From contig CALURL010000007.1 of the NCBI GenBank assembly GCA_944323155.1, positions 1 through 64,000 on the forward strand: a DNA stretch of 64,000 nt. The letters are read 5' to 3'. Positions 1-8,384 of this stretch are shown here, piece after piece. Each line of letters starts with the position of its first letter. Position 1 is the stretch's first letter. The notes under the pieces were generated by a model. The model saw only the letters and a list, made by a program, of their open reading frames with translations, had not been told where the DNA came from and made no database searches. A program made the translations under genes and the position numbers. The stretch comes from Candidatus Gastranaerophilales bacterium. GTDB taxonomy: Bacteria; Cyanobacteriota; Vampirovibrionia; Gastranaerophilales; Gastranaerophilaceae.

Positions 1-474
1 GGAATTCTTTTTTGTAATTCCTCGTGTGTGTAGAAGGTTAGTGTGTAGTAGGTAGTGTAAATAGTAAGTGTGTATGTTATATATCTCGTGTTTATTTAAT
101 CGTGTTTATTATTTATTGCTTACATATTAATAAAGTATTTCTTGAATATATAATTGCTATATCTAAACTTTTTTGTTACAATTCTTAATCAAATACCTTA
201 TAATATTCTGAAATCAGGCATTTACATAATCTAATATTCTTAAAGAAAAACTGATATATTTTTAATCTTAAATATTTATACCTCCCCTTGTGGTTAATAT
301 ATTCCCTGAGATTTAAAAATAATAACCTTATTTTTAATAAAAAATTCACATTTTTTAAAAAGGTTCTCTTTTAGCGTCTTTACTTAATCTTAATATACAA
401 AGTATTGACCTTTTTTGAAAAAAGTATTCTAATAAAAAAGTTATTAATAAAACAGATGAAGGAAAGAGGTCTAC
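1..474. other. Gene-free AT-rich region upstream of glnA
   Basis: I see no coding sequence in this stretch on either strand. The first 120 bases are an imperfect GT-rich run with recurring GTGTGTAG and TCGTGTTTATT words. The remainder is AT-rich and ends in the likely glnA promoter and ribosome binding site. I looked for a cyanobacterial glutamine (glnA-type) riboswitch and found no match to its conserved core. Confidence 0.6.
405..433 (+). promoter_or_regulatory. Likely sigma-70 type promoter of glnA
   Basis: TTGACC (405-410) is followed after 17 bases by TCTAAT (428-433). That gives a leader of about 35 bases, with an AGGAAAGAGG ribosome binding site (459-468) before the ATG at 475. Confidence 0.55.
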
Positions 475-1842
475 ATGAAAGAATTTATGCACACAAGATT
501 AGACAACAAACAGTTTACAGAAGATGATATTAAAGGCTTTATTAAAGATTATAATATCAAATTCATTAAGTTACAGTTCGTTGATATTAACGGACAGGTA
601 AAAAATATGACTATTCCTTCACATCATATTGAGAAAGCACTTAATAATGAAATTATGCTTGATGGTTCATCAATCAAAGGTTTTAGGAGTATTGAAACAT
701 CTGATATGTTTTTCCATCCTGACAAAAACTCATTCCAAATACTTCCATGGCGGGGCAACGATGATGGAATAAATTCAGCCAGATTGATTTGTGATATATA
801 TAATGCAGATGGTACACCTTTTGAAGGCTGCCCTAGATGCAATTTGAAACGAGTTATGAAAGAAGCTGAAAAAATGGGCTTTTCAATGAATATTGGTCCT
901 GAAGCAGAATTCTTCCTATTCTCAAAAGATAAAGACGGAAATGTTACAACACTAACTCAAGATAGTGCAGGTTATTATGATGTTGGCCCAGAAGATTTAG
1001 GGGAAGATATTCGTTCTGATATTGTTTTAACATTACAGGAAATGGGCTTTGATATAGAGGCTTCACACCATGAAGTTGCAGACGGCCAGCACGAAATTGA
1101 TTTTAGATATGCAGATATCTTAACAGCAGCTGATAATGTTGCGACATTCAAAATAGCAGTAAAAGCTATTGCCGCAAAACACAACTTACATGCGACATTT
1201 ATGCCAAAGCCAATATATGGAATAAATGGTTCAGGAATGCACTGTAATATTTCACTATTCAAAGATGGAAAAAATGCTTTCTTTGATGAAAATACAGAAT
1301 ATCAATTAACTGATATTGCCAAATATTCAATAGGCGGAATGCTAAAACACGTAAAAAGCATAACAGCCATTCTTAACCCGACAGTCAACAGCTTTAAGCG
1401 TCTTGTACCTGGATATGAAGCTCCGGTTTATTTAGCCTGGTCATTGGCTAACAGAAGTGCGCTTTTAAGAGTGCCTGCAAAACGCGGTAGTTCAACACGT
1501 GTAGAACTTCGCTCACCTGATCCGGCTTGTAACCCGTATTTGGCTTTTGCGGCAATTTTGGAAAGTTGTCTTGATGGAGTTAGAAACAAAATTGACCCGC
1601 CGGCTCCGGTTGAAAGCAATATATATAAATTAACTACTAAAGAACGTAAAAAACAGAGAATAGATTCACTTCCTGGAAGTCTTGCAGAAGCACTCGACTA
1701 CTTCGATAAATCATTAGTTGCACGTGCAGCACTGGGAGACCATATTTTTAATGAATTTTTATCTGCAAAGAAAAAAGAATGGGATTCATTTAGAACATAT
1801 GTTTCTCAATGGGAAATTGACAGATATCTTGAAAGATATTAA
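475..1842 (+). CDS. glnA: Glutamine synthetase, type I
   Basis: This enzyme makes glutamine from glutamate, ammonia and ATP and is the main ammonia-assimilating enzyme in the cytoplasm. The 455-residue length fits a class I enzyme. Visible active-site blocks are DGSSIKGF (63-70), GPEAEFF (141-147), NGSGMH (251-256, metal and substrate binding), GYEAP (313-317) and RVELRSPDP (342-350). The C-terminal region reads IYKLTTKE...LPGSLAEAL and lacks the NLYDLPPE-type tyrosine site for adenylylation, so this looks like the alpha subtype, usually controlled by feedback and transcription. A ribosome binding site precedes the ATG; an in-frame ATG four codons later is an alternative start. It stands alone, closed by a terminator. 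Confidence 0.96.
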   Translation: MKEFMHTRLDNKQFTEDDIKGFIKDYNIKFIKLQFVDINGQVKNMTIPSHHIEKALNNEIMLDGSSIKGFRSIETSDMFFHPDKNSFQILPWRGNDDGINSARLICDIYNADGTPFEGCPRCNLKRVMKEAEKMGFSMNIGPEAEFFLFSKDKDGNVTTLTQDSAGYYDVGPEDLGEDIRSDIVLTLQEMGFDIEASHHEVADGQHEIDFRYADILTAADNVATFKIAVKAIAAKHNLHATFMPKPIYGINGSGMHCNISLFKDGKNAFFDENTEYQLTDIAKYSIGGMLKHVKSITAILNPTVNSFKRLVPGYEAPVYLAWSLANRSALLRVPAKRGSSTRVELRSPDPACNPYLAFAAILESCLDGVRNKIDPPAPVESNIYKLTTKERKKQRIDSLPGSLAEALDYFDKSLVARAALGDHIFNEFLSAKKKEWDSFRTYVSQWEIDRYLERY

Positions 1843-1844
1843 AC

Positions 1845-1874
1845 AAAAAAGAGGCTCATAAGAGCCTCTTTTTT
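1845..1874. terminator. Bidirectional intrinsic terminator
   Basis: Perfect 9-bp arms AAGAGGCTC and GAGCCTCTT (1849-1857 and 1862-1870) enclose a 4-base loop and are flanked by an A run on the left and a T run on the right. It can end glnA on the plus strand and the DUF512 gene on the minus strand. Confidence 0.85.
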
Positions 1875-1918
1875 AATATAAAGAAATAAATTTAGTCTAT
1901 CATTTTTTACGAGATTTT

Positions 1919-3187
1919 TCAAGCTCTGCAGCTAAGAAAATCCACAATTTCTTTCATTGAGTATATATCCTTAACAACAAAAAATTCTTTATTTGTTTTT
2001 TTGCGAACATAGTCCAAATTTCTACCATCCAAAAAATCTTCTGAATACGGCTTTAGCATAATTGATGGAATTACAACAATATCGGCATCTATGTCTTTTA
2101 TTGCATTAATCAAATCATCAGTTGTAATAAGCCCAGCAACTGTAATATTTTGCCCCCAATAGTTTGATTTTATAGGTTTTACAAGTGTTTCAAGATTTTT
2201 TACTTTGTTTAATTTTTCTGAAATAATTTTAAGAGCATCATAAGCTGCATAAGAAGTTGCAAATAATAACTTTAAAGGCGAATTAAGTGATTCTGGGAGT
2301 TTTTGTGTCTTGAAATCATCCAATAACAGTCTAATTGCACCAACACCGTCTTCTAACTGCCCGAAACTTCCATAATACTTTGCAGGAGGAATTTCTCTTC
2401 CTGCAAGCAGAAAGAATTCATCCGAGCAGCAAACGCGCTTAAATTTAGATGCGATATCAAGAGTTTCAATGGCTGCTTTTTTATCAACCTGAACAAGTTC
2501 TCCCTTTCTAAACTGAGTAACTCCGACAGGTACAATTGCAACAGACAAAACAGTATTTTTTAAAGATGCTAAATCAGATAAAGTCCGTTCTAGTTCTGCA
2601 CCGTCATTAAATCCAGGACACAAGACAATTTGGGCATGAAAAGGAATTTTATTTTTTCTAAACCACTTTAAGTTATCCATAATTTTTGCAGCGTTAGGAT
2701 TTTTAAGCATTTTCACGCGCAACTCAGGATTTGTTGTATGAACAGAAGCATAAAACGGACCTAAATGCATTCTTTTTATGCGCTCTTTGTCATCTTCTCT
2801 TAAATTTGTGAGCGTAATATAAGTTCCTTGCAAATACGATAATCTGTAATCGTCATCTTTTATGTAAAGAGTTTCTCTCAAACCCTTTGGCTGCTGGTCA
2901 ACAAAGCAAAATATACAATGATTTAAACATGGACGAACTCTGTCAAAAACAGCACTTTCAAAGACAATTCCCAAATCTTCATCATAATCTTTTTCTAATT
3001 CAATTTCTTCAATTTCTCCGCTAGTTTTTTTTATTTCGATAGTTAGAAAATCTGATTTACACAAGAAATTGTAATCAATCATATCAAGCATTTTCGAATT
3101 ATCTATTGATAGAATTTCATCTCCAGCCTGAATTTCTAACTCTTCTGCTATTGAACCTTCTATGACTTTACTAACTATTGCGGGCAT
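1919..3187 (-). CDS. DUF512 protein: PDZ plus radical SAM domain
   Basis: This 422-residue protein begins with a PDZ-like domain (about residues 3-65, with a SKVIEGSIAEELEIQAGDEI motif). It continues with a radical-SAM-type cysteine cluster at C87, C91 and C94 (CLNHCIFC), which would hold a 4Fe-4S cluster, and ends in the DUF512 region. Families of this build include the cyanobacterial FeS oxidoreductase group TIGR03279; their substrate is unknown, so no reaction is assigned. Its start overlaps the end of the upstream PadR regulator gene by 17 bases, so the two are probably co-transcribed. The terminator at 1845-1874 serves its 3' end. Confidence 0.88.
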   Translation of the reverse strand: MPAIVSKVIEGSIAEELEIQAGDEILSIDNSKMLDMIDYNFLCKSDFLTIEIKKTSGEIEEIELEKDYDEDLGIVFESAVFDRVRPCLNHCIFCFVDQQPKGLRETLYIKDDDYRLSYLQGTYITLTNLREDDKERIKRMHLGPFYASVHTTNPELRVKMLKNPNAAKIMDNLKWFRKNKIPFHAQIVLCPGFNDGAELERTLSDLASLKNTVLSVAIVPVGVTQFRKGELVQVDKKAAIETLDIASKFKRVCCSDEFFLLAGREIPPAKYYGSFGQLEDGVGAIRLLLDDFKTQKLPESLNSPLKLLFATSYAAYDALKIISEKLNKVKNLETLVKPIKSNYWGQNITVAGLITTDDLINAIKDIDADIVVIPSIMLKPYSEDFLDGRNLDYVRKKTNKEFFVVKDIYSMKEIVDFLSCRA

Positions 3188-3695
3188 TATCTTTTTCTAA
3201 ACCTTCTACTATTGCTATAAAATTTTTGAATTCACAAAGCGCATTATCCAGAATAATTTTTTGATAAAAATTATATTGATTATACTCATCATCAAGCATA
3301 TTTTCAGCAGCACACTTATGCTGCATTGCAAGTGATTTTATATTAAAAAACATTTTTTCACGTTCAGCAGGATTTAAATACTCGGCACAAGCGAGTTTAA
3401 TTCTTGCATTTGACAAAAACTGAACAGGATTTTCACTCAAATCTTCAAGCAAAAGTCTTTTTAATTCATCCTTACCTTGTTTTGAAATAGAATAAAATAC
3501 AGAAAGCTTTCCGCCATCAGACATCATTTTTCTTGAAGTCAAAAAGCCGTTAGCTTCAAGTCTTTTCAAAGCAGGCTTTATTGCTCCGAAACTCGGTTTT
3601 GTAAAAGGCGCAAAATTTTCATCAATATGCTTTTGAATTGCATACATGGTAAAATCACGTTTTAACAAAACATACAAAATTAAGAGTTCAATCAT
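3171..3695 (-). CDS. PadR-family transcriptional regulator
   Basis: This 174-residue protein has the PadR winged-helix layout. The N-terminal half (about 1-80) shows ELLILYVLLKRDFTMYAIQKHI and SFGAIKPALKRLEANGFL. A helical C-terminal half is typical of the Vir_act_alpha_C dimerisation region. PadR proteins are usually repressors that respond to small molecules or stress. It overlaps the downstream radical-SAM gene by 17 bases and lies divergently from mlaE about 95 bases away, so it may control itself, its partner or the mla operon. The target is inferred only from position. Confidence 0.85.
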   Translation of the reverse strand: MIELLILYVLLKRDFTMYAIQKHIDENFAPFTKPSFGAIKPALKRLEANGFLTSRKMMSDGGKLSVFYSISKQGKDELKRLLLEDLSENPVQFLSNARIKLACAEYLNPAEREKMFFNIKSLAMQHKCAAENMLDDEYNQYNFYQKIILDNALCEFKNFIAIVEGLEKDNARNS

Positions 3696-3755
3696 AGACC
3701 TACAATAGCATAAATTGAACTCTTAAGCAATTTATTATTTTTCGATAATTACAAA

Positions 3756-3784
3756 TTGCATTAAATAAAAATCTTTTGTATAAT
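3756..3784 (+). promoter_or_regulatory. mlaE promoter, probably leaderless transcript
   Basis: TTGCAT (3756-3761) and a perfect TATAAT (3779-3784) are 17 bases apart. Only six bases separate the -10 box from the ATG at 3791, so the transcript would begin at or next to the start codon. No ribosome binding site is visible. Confidence 0.65.
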
Positions 3785-3790
3785 TATTAA

Positions 3791-4600
3791 ATGCAGAGCT
3801 TAAGAAAATATTACAGACAATCAGCAACTTACAAAATATTCTCAGCGATTTTTAGAGAATCAATATCCTTTTTAGATACTCTTGGAAAAATTTCTGAAAA
3901 CGCAATTGATGTTATAAAATATTTATTTAAAGGCGGAATAGACAAAAAAGAGTTAATCTATCAATGCGACAGATTTGGAATTAGCTCACTGCCAATAACA
4001 CTTTCCATTGTTGGAATGACATCTGTAATTGTAGCCTCCCAAGTCGCCTCAGAAATGGTTAAACAGGGAGGCGGAAATTTTGTCGGACTTTTAATGACAA
4101 TCCTGATTGTAAGAGAACTCGGAGTTATTATGGCAGGATTTGCGATTATATCAATGATAGGTTCTTCAATTGCTTCAGAAATTGCCACCATGCGCGTTAC
4201 CGAACAAATCGACGCTATAAAAGTTTTGAAAGTTAATCCTATACAATATCTGTTCGTCCCGAGAGTGCTTTCAGGAATGATAATGATGCCTGTCGTTGTT
4301 GTAATAGCTTCAGTTGTCGGAGTTCTGGCAGGGGCTGTAACTGCAAAACTTTCCTCTGAACTCGGATACAGGGCATTTTTTGATTCTATGTGGCTTGGTA
4401 TTTATATGAAAGACTTAAGCGTTAGCATAATGAAATCAATATGCTTTGGGGCAACAATTGCATTGATAAGCTGTTCATGCGGGTATTACGCAAAAGGCGG
4501 CGCAAAAGGTGTCGGAGAAGCAACAACTAAAGCTGTTGTCTGGTCTTTTGTTGCAATTGTAATAATTGATATGTTCTTTGCTATAGCATTTTTCTTTTAA
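3791..4600 (+). CDS. mlaE: MlaE/YrbE-type ABC transporter permease
   Basis: This 269-residue integral membrane protein is the permease of an Mla/MCE-type lipid transporter, which moves phospholipids between inner and outer membrane. The family hallmarks are present: an amphipathic N-terminus (about 1-45), ITLSIVGMTSVIVASQVASE near 70, the central IVRELGVIMAGFAIISMIGSS block and the cytoplasmic EIATMRVTEQIDAIKVLKVNP helix, then several membrane segments. The ATPase gene follows after 21 bases. No MCE-domain (mlaD) gene is adjacent, so that subunit must lie elsewhere. It supports a two-membrane envelope. The start is the ATG just after a strong -10 box. Confidence 0.93.
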   Translation: MQSLRKYYRQSATYKIFSAIFRESISFLDTLGKISENAIDVIKYLFKGGIDKKELIYQCDRFGISSLPITLSIVGMTSVIVASQVASEMVKQGGGNFVGLLMTILIVRELGVIMAGFAIISMIGSSIASEIATMRVTEQIDAIKVLKVNPIQYLFVPRVLSGMIMMPVVVVIASVVGVLAGAVTAKLSSELGYRAFFDSMWLGIYMKDLSVSIMKSICFGATIALISCSCGYYAKGGAKGVGEATTKAVVWSFVAIVIIDMFFAIAFFF

Positions 4601-4621
4601 TGATGTAAAATAAAGGTAAAT

Positions 4622-5344
4622 ATGAGTATAGAAGTTAAAAATCTAGTAAAAGTATTCGACGAAAAACGGGTTATAGATGACGTTTCATTTAAGGTTAATA
4701 ATGGAGAAACATTGGCAGTAGTCGGCTTCTCCGGGTCAGGCAAAAGTACAATTTTAAAACTTATATGCGGACTTCTGGAACCTGACAGCGGAGAAATCAT
4801 TACATCAGAAGGCGATATTGCAATGGTTTTTCAATATTCAGCACTATTTGATTCTATGAATGTTGCTGACAATATTGCTTTTGCACTAAGAGAAAGAAAA
4901 GATTTACGCAACAAATACAAAGAAAATGATATTAAACGTATTGTTGCAGAAAAATTAGAACTTGTAGGACTAAAAGGTATAGAAAATAAATTCCCATCTG
5001 AACTGTCAGGAGGTATGCAAAAACGTGTAAGCTTTGCGCGTGCTATAGTTACAGAACCGAATTCTATCCTGTATGATGAACCTACTTCTGGGCTTGATCC
5101 TATATCTTCAACACTGATTGAAGATTATATTGTAAGACTTAAGGACGAAACAAATGCTGCTTCAGTTGTTGTAACCCACCAGATGTCAACAATTACAAGA
5201 ACTGCAGACAGAGTTGTTATGTTATATGATGGAAAAATTGTTTTTGAAGGAACACCAGAAGAAATGCTTAGACAAGATACACCGTATACTAAACAGTTTG
5301 TAACAGCATCTTTAGACGGTCCTATGCATATGATGACAGAATAA
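4622..5344 (+). CDS. mlaF: MlaF-type ABC transporter ATP-binding protein
   Basis: This 240-residue ATPase powers the MlaE permease encoded just upstream. It has Walker A GFSGSGKST (35-43), the Q-loop in VFQYSALFDSMN (from about 69), the signature LSGGMQKR (128-135), Walker B ILYDEPTSGLDP (149-160) and the H-loop VVTHQ. The IEVKNLVKVF start and the SALFDSMNV sequence after the Q-loop resemble MlaF/Ttg2A ATPases. A GGTAAAT-type site before the ATG and the 21-base gap indicate translation from the mlaE transcript. Confidence 0.92.
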   Translation: MSIEVKNLVKVFDEKRVIDDVSFKVNNGETLAVVGFSGSGKSTILKLICGLLEPDSGEIITSEGDIAMVFQYSALFDSMNVADNIAFALRERKDLRNKYKENDIKRIVAEKLELVGLKGIENKFPSELSGGMQKRVSFARAIVTEPNSILYDEPTSGLDPISSTLIEDYIVRLKDETNAASVVVTHQMSTITRTADRVVMLYDGKIVFEGTPEEMLRQDTPYTKQFVTASLDGPMHMMTE

Positions 5345-5367
5345 TTATTTTTATAAGAGAGGATAAT

Positions 5368-6615
5368 ATGAGAAATCTATTTAATGATGATGTCATGACA
5401 CTCGACACATACATAATGTTTAAATTAAAAGAACAAACAACAAAATTAACTCCGGAATTAAAAGCCAAAGGCCGTGCTCCGATTTCACTTTCAATGGGAG
5501 CACCTACTGCTAACCCGCCAAAAGCCTTAATTGAAAGATTAAAAGAGATTCTGGATGAAGATGGAATTCATATGTATTCAACCCCAAAAGGAGAACCATA
5601 TTATAGAAAAGCAATTGCTGAAAGGATGAAAAACCGCTTTGGTGTTGATATGGATCCTGAAACAGAAATATTCTCCCTTGTAGGCTCTAAAGAAGGGATT
5701 GCAAACCTTATAAGATTTTTGATTAATCCTAAAAAAGAAGAATTCGAAAAAGATGTTATAATGGTTCCAGATCCTTGCTACGCTTCATATTTACAGTTTA
5801 TTAAATGTTCCGGCGGCAAAGCATATTCAATGCCGATGACAGAAGAAAATGATTATAAGCCGGATGTTGAAAAAATTTATCAACAACTTTTAAATGACGG
5901 CTACAAGGCTGAAAATGTTAAGGCAATGATAATTAATTTTCCTAATAACCCCTTAGGCGTTATGACAACAAAAGAATATGTTAAATCCTGCATTGATTTT
6001 TGTAAAAAACATGAAATTCTGTTAATATCAGATGCAGCTTACTGCGACATGTACTTTGGAGATAAAGAAGAAAAACCTTTCAGTATATTTGAACTTGAAG
6101 GAGCTAAAGATATTGCAGTAGAATTTTTCAGTTTTTCAAAACCATACGCCATAACAGGCTGGAGGCTCGGCTGGGTATGCGGCAATAAAGATATCATTCA
6201 ACGTTTTGGAAAAGGTAAATCTACAATTGATAATGGTATCTTTAAAGCACTCCAAAAGGCTTGTGCAGAAATTTTAAATTCTCCAGAAGGCGACAAATAT
6301 ATAGAAGAAAGCAACAAAGGTTATGCAAGAAAACAAGCCATTATGGTAAAAGGTCTAAAAGAGCTGGGCTGGCCAATATCAGAAGAAACAGTTCCGCATA
6401 CAACCTTCTACTTATGGCTTCCAATACCTAAACGCTATTCTTCATCATTTGAATTCTGTGAAGATGTCTTGAAAAAATCCGGAGTTGTCCTTGTTCCAGG
6501 AAACGCATACGGAGAACACGGCGAAGGCTATTTTAGAATTTCATTTGTATGTTCAGATGAACAACTTCAAGAAGTTATTGATAGATTTAAAGCCGACGGT
6601 TTTACATTTAATTAA
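5368..6615 (+). CDS. PLP aminotransferase, LL-diaminopimelate aminotransferase-like
   Basis: This 415-residue class I/II aminotransferase has the pyridoxal phosphate lysine at K258 (SFSKPY, followed by ITGWRLGW), the aspartate that holds the cofactor nitrogen at D222 (SDAAY) and the NNPLG motif (193-197). The sequence resembles LL-diaminopimelate aminotransferase (DapL), which makes LL-diaminopimelate in one step. With lysA also in the window, that would fit the lysine and peptidoglycan route, but other aspartate-type aminotransferases look similar. It follows mlaF by 23 bases with an AGAGAGG ribosome binding site and is closed by a terminator. The aminotransferase call is certain; the substrate is not. 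Confidence 0.85.
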   Translation: MRNLFNDDVMTLDTYIMFKLKEQTTKLTPELKAKGRAPISLSMGAPTANPPKALIERLKEILDEDGIHMYSTPKGEPYYRKAIAERMKNRFGVDMDPETEIFSLVGSKEGIANLIRFLINPKKEEFEKDVIMVPDPCYASYLQFIKCSGGKAYSMPMTEENDYKPDVEKIYQQLLNDGYKAENVKAMIINFPNNPLGVMTTKEYVKSCIDFCKKHEILLISDAAYCDMYFGDKEEKPFSIFELEGAKDIAVEFFSFSKPYAITGWRLGWVCGNKDIIQRFGKGKSTIDNGIFKALQKACAEILNSPEGDKYIEESNKGYARKQAIMVKGLKELGWPISEETVPHTTFYLWLPIPKRYSSSFEFCEDVLKKSGVVLVPGNAYGEHGEGYFRISFVCSDEQLQEVIDRFKADGFTFN

Positions 6616-6649
6616 AAAAAATACCGCTTTTTATAAGCGGTATTTTTTT
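6614..6649. terminator. Bidirectional intrinsic terminator
   Basis: Perfect arms ATACCGCTT and AAGCGGTAT (6621-6629 and 6635-6643) are flanked by an A run and a T run. It ends the mla-aminotransferase operon and, on the minus strand, pilin-like gene P1. Confidence 0.88.
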
Positions 6650-6653
6650 ATAT

Positions 6654-7426
6654 TTAATAATTCATTTCCCAGTTGTCATTAAGAAGTTTTCCAAAACAAC
6701 CATGATAGTTAGCTCCACTATCAGATTGACAATAATTTTTAAATCGTTTTTCTCTCTGCTCTGGTGACATTGGAATAGTTGCTTTTACCTCAGTATCGTC
6801 TTCAGAAACTGCAGCAGATGTAACATCTAATTCATCAAGCTGCCCACCATTATATAAATACATTACAAAAAGATCTCTGCCAACTATATTAGGTCCCTTT
6901 TGTCCATTTGTATCTACCCAAACTTCAAGAACCGCTGTGGTAACAGTTGGATCTGCAGATACAGATCTATAAAAAGTTGCAATAGAAGAACCGTCTGCCA
7001 AAACAAAATGGCGCTTACCATACCAAGTAGTCACTTTTGAACCGGAAAGTTTACGATATTCACCAGTCTCTGCAAAACAAGGTGTTTGATTTTCACCACA
7101 ATCTTGTATAGTTTTGAAATAATTTTTAATAAAATTTGCACCTGCATCTTCGCTAGTTAAACCTGCTTCACGCAAGTTTAAAGCATTTTTATCAGTCATA
7201 TACTGCAATGCAGCCTGCTGAATCTGATTATAAACTTTGTGCAATTGTACTGCATAAGTTTTTCTCTGATGATTTTGCATCAAAGTTGGAACAGTCATGG
7301 CTGAAACCACACCGATAATTCCTAAAGTAACCAGAACTTCCGCTAACGTAAAGCCTCTACGGCGTTTGGAAAAGGAGACTAAGCCTGTGCCCCCCCCCCG
7401 CAAGCAGTTCTAAATAAATTTCTCAT
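6654..7426 (-). CDS. Type IV pilin-like protein P1, frame broken at a G10 tract
   Basis: The gene opens with GGAGATGTT and an ATG at 7426, reads MRNLFRTAC and enters a run of ten G (7399-7390). In that frame it stops at TAG after 15 codons. One frame over, immediately past the run, the sequence reads TGLVSFSKRRRG then FTLAEVLVTLGIIG, the prepilin peptidase site and hydrophobic pilin helix, and continues to a pilin-like C-terminus ending NDNWEMNY. The C-terminal part holds a VDTNGQKGPNIVGRDLF loop shared with the other pilin-like proteins here. One added G, or a -1 slip, gives one intact protein of 256 residues. The open reading frame that seems to start at 7403 uses TTG inside the tract and is not a credible start. 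A consensus promoter lies upstream. Confidence 0.85.
7371..7399 (-). repeat. Pilin leader cassette, copy 1 (G10 plus 19-base flank)
   Basis: On the minus strand G10 (7399-7390) is followed by CACAGGCTTAGTCTCCTTT (7389-7371). It matches the cassettes in P2 and P4 at 18 of 19 flank bases. It lies between the ATG and the prepilin cleavage site. Confidence 0.9.
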
Positions 7427-7459
7427 AACATCTCCTTTCAAAATAATAATTCCATAAAG

Positions 7460-7488
7460 ATTATACAATATATTTATAACATTTTCAA
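7460..7488 (-). promoter_or_regulatory. Promoter of pilin-like gene P1
   Basis: On the minus strand TTGAAA (7488-7483) and TATAAT (7465-7460) are 17 bases apart. Transcription would begin about 27 bases before the ATG at 7426. P2 has the same -35 and -10 words at the same spacing. Confidence 0.7.
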
Positions 7489-7848
7489 TATTTCAGAGCC
7501 AAAAATCATTATACCAATTGCAATTGCAATAACAGTTGCAAACATAACTGCTCCTGCAGAAATATCCTTTGCCATACCAACAAGCTTGTTATAGCGGTTT
7601 CTAAAAACCGCATCCAAAGAAAATTCCACAGCAGAATTAATCATCTCTGATACAACAACAAATCCAATGGTTAGCAGCAGTATACAGATTCTCGGAGTAC
7701 TTATTCCCAAAAGAAAAGCACATATCAAAACCAGTGACCCGATAATAAAATGTATACGAATATTTTTTTCTGCTTTTATTGCAAGCCGCATGCCTTTTCG
7801 CGCATTTTTAAATGTGTTATTAAATCCCTGTGACTTAAATTTACTCAT
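7474..7848 (-). CDS. dgkA: Diacylglycerol/undecaprenol kinase, DgkA family
   Basis: This 124-residue membrane enzyme of the small prokaryotic DgkA family phosphorylates diacylglycerol or, in Gram-positive relatives, undecaprenol. It has an amphipathic N-terminus (KNARKGMRLAIKAEKNIRIH), three membrane helices and the family signature EMINSAVEFSLD (about 65-76), which carries the catalytic and metal-binding acidic residues. The sequence looks closer to undecaprenol kinases, which recycle the cell-wall lipid carrier; this is a judgement from overall pattern. It lies 26 bases after ybeY in a pgpH-ybeY-dgkA order, a gene order also common in Firmicutes. Confidence 0.92.
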   Translation of the reverse strand: MSKFKSQGFNNTFKNARKGMRLAIKAEKNIRIHFIIGSLVLICAFLLGISTPRICILLLTIGFVVVSEMINSAVEFSLDAVFRNRYNKLVGMAKDISAGAVMFATVIAIAIGIMIFGSEILKML

Positions 7849-7874
7849 ATCCTTAATTCCGATTTTTTGAATTT

Positions 7875-8384
7875 TTATAAAGCCTTTAATGCTTTATCTT
7901 GAAGTTCAATAATAAAATTATAATCTTCTTCAGTTTGGTGGTCAAATCCAAGTAAATGTAATATACCATGACTTATCAAAAAAGCAAGTTCATCTTCTTT
8001 TGTTTTGCCCTTTTTCTCTGCCTCTTCAATAACCTTATCCAGCGCAATTATAATTTCGCCTAAATTAATTTCCCCATCAAAAACAAAACGTTCTTCAACA
8101 GGAGTATCTGCAAAAATAGCAAATGTTATAATATCAGCAGGATAGTCTTTTTCTCGATATTCTTTATTTATTTCATGAGTTTTTACAGAATCACAGTATA
8201 AAAAATCGAATGAAACAGTATTATAATCATGGCATACAAGACACGATTTTTCGAAAACTTCCTCAAGTGAAATATAGAAATTAAATATTTTTTTTGCAAT
8301 ATCAATAAATTTTTTCTCATTAATTTCCCACTCAGGATAAATATTTTCGCTGAAAACATGTAACTCAGGCGTTTTTGTTTTCAT
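7875..8384 (-). CDS. ybeY: Endoribonuclease YbeY, 16S rRNA maturation
   Basis: YbeY is a metal-dependent endoribonuclease involved in 16S rRNA 3'-end maturation and ribosome quality control. The zinc-binding signature is intact: SHGILHLLGFDH near the C-terminus. I chose the ATG at 8384 (MKTKTPELHV, 169 residues) because GGAGG lies six bases before it. An in-frame ATG sits directly upstream at 8387, and the still longer frame from 8453 would run deep into the pgpH gene. The start overlaps the 3' end of pgpH by 20 bases, so translation of the two is probably coupled. Confidence 0.93.
   Translation of the reverse strand: MKTKTPELHVFSENIYPEWEINEKKFIDIAKKIFNFYISLEEVFEKSCLVCHDYNTVSFDFLYCDSVKTHEINKEYREKDYPADIITFAIFADTPVEERFVFDGEINLGEIIIALDKVIEEAEKKGKTKEDELAFLISHGILHLLGFDHQTEEDYNFIIELQDKALKAL

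Noticed and set aside
1-404. A glutamine riboswitch or tRNA gene upstream of glnA
   Set aside because: No conserved riboswitch core and no cloverleaf were found; the sequence is AT-rich without paired blocks.
1428-1619. Short open frames on the opposite strand of glnA (also 624-842 and 975-1262)
   Set aside because: Shadows of a strongly conserved gene; no independent coding evidence.
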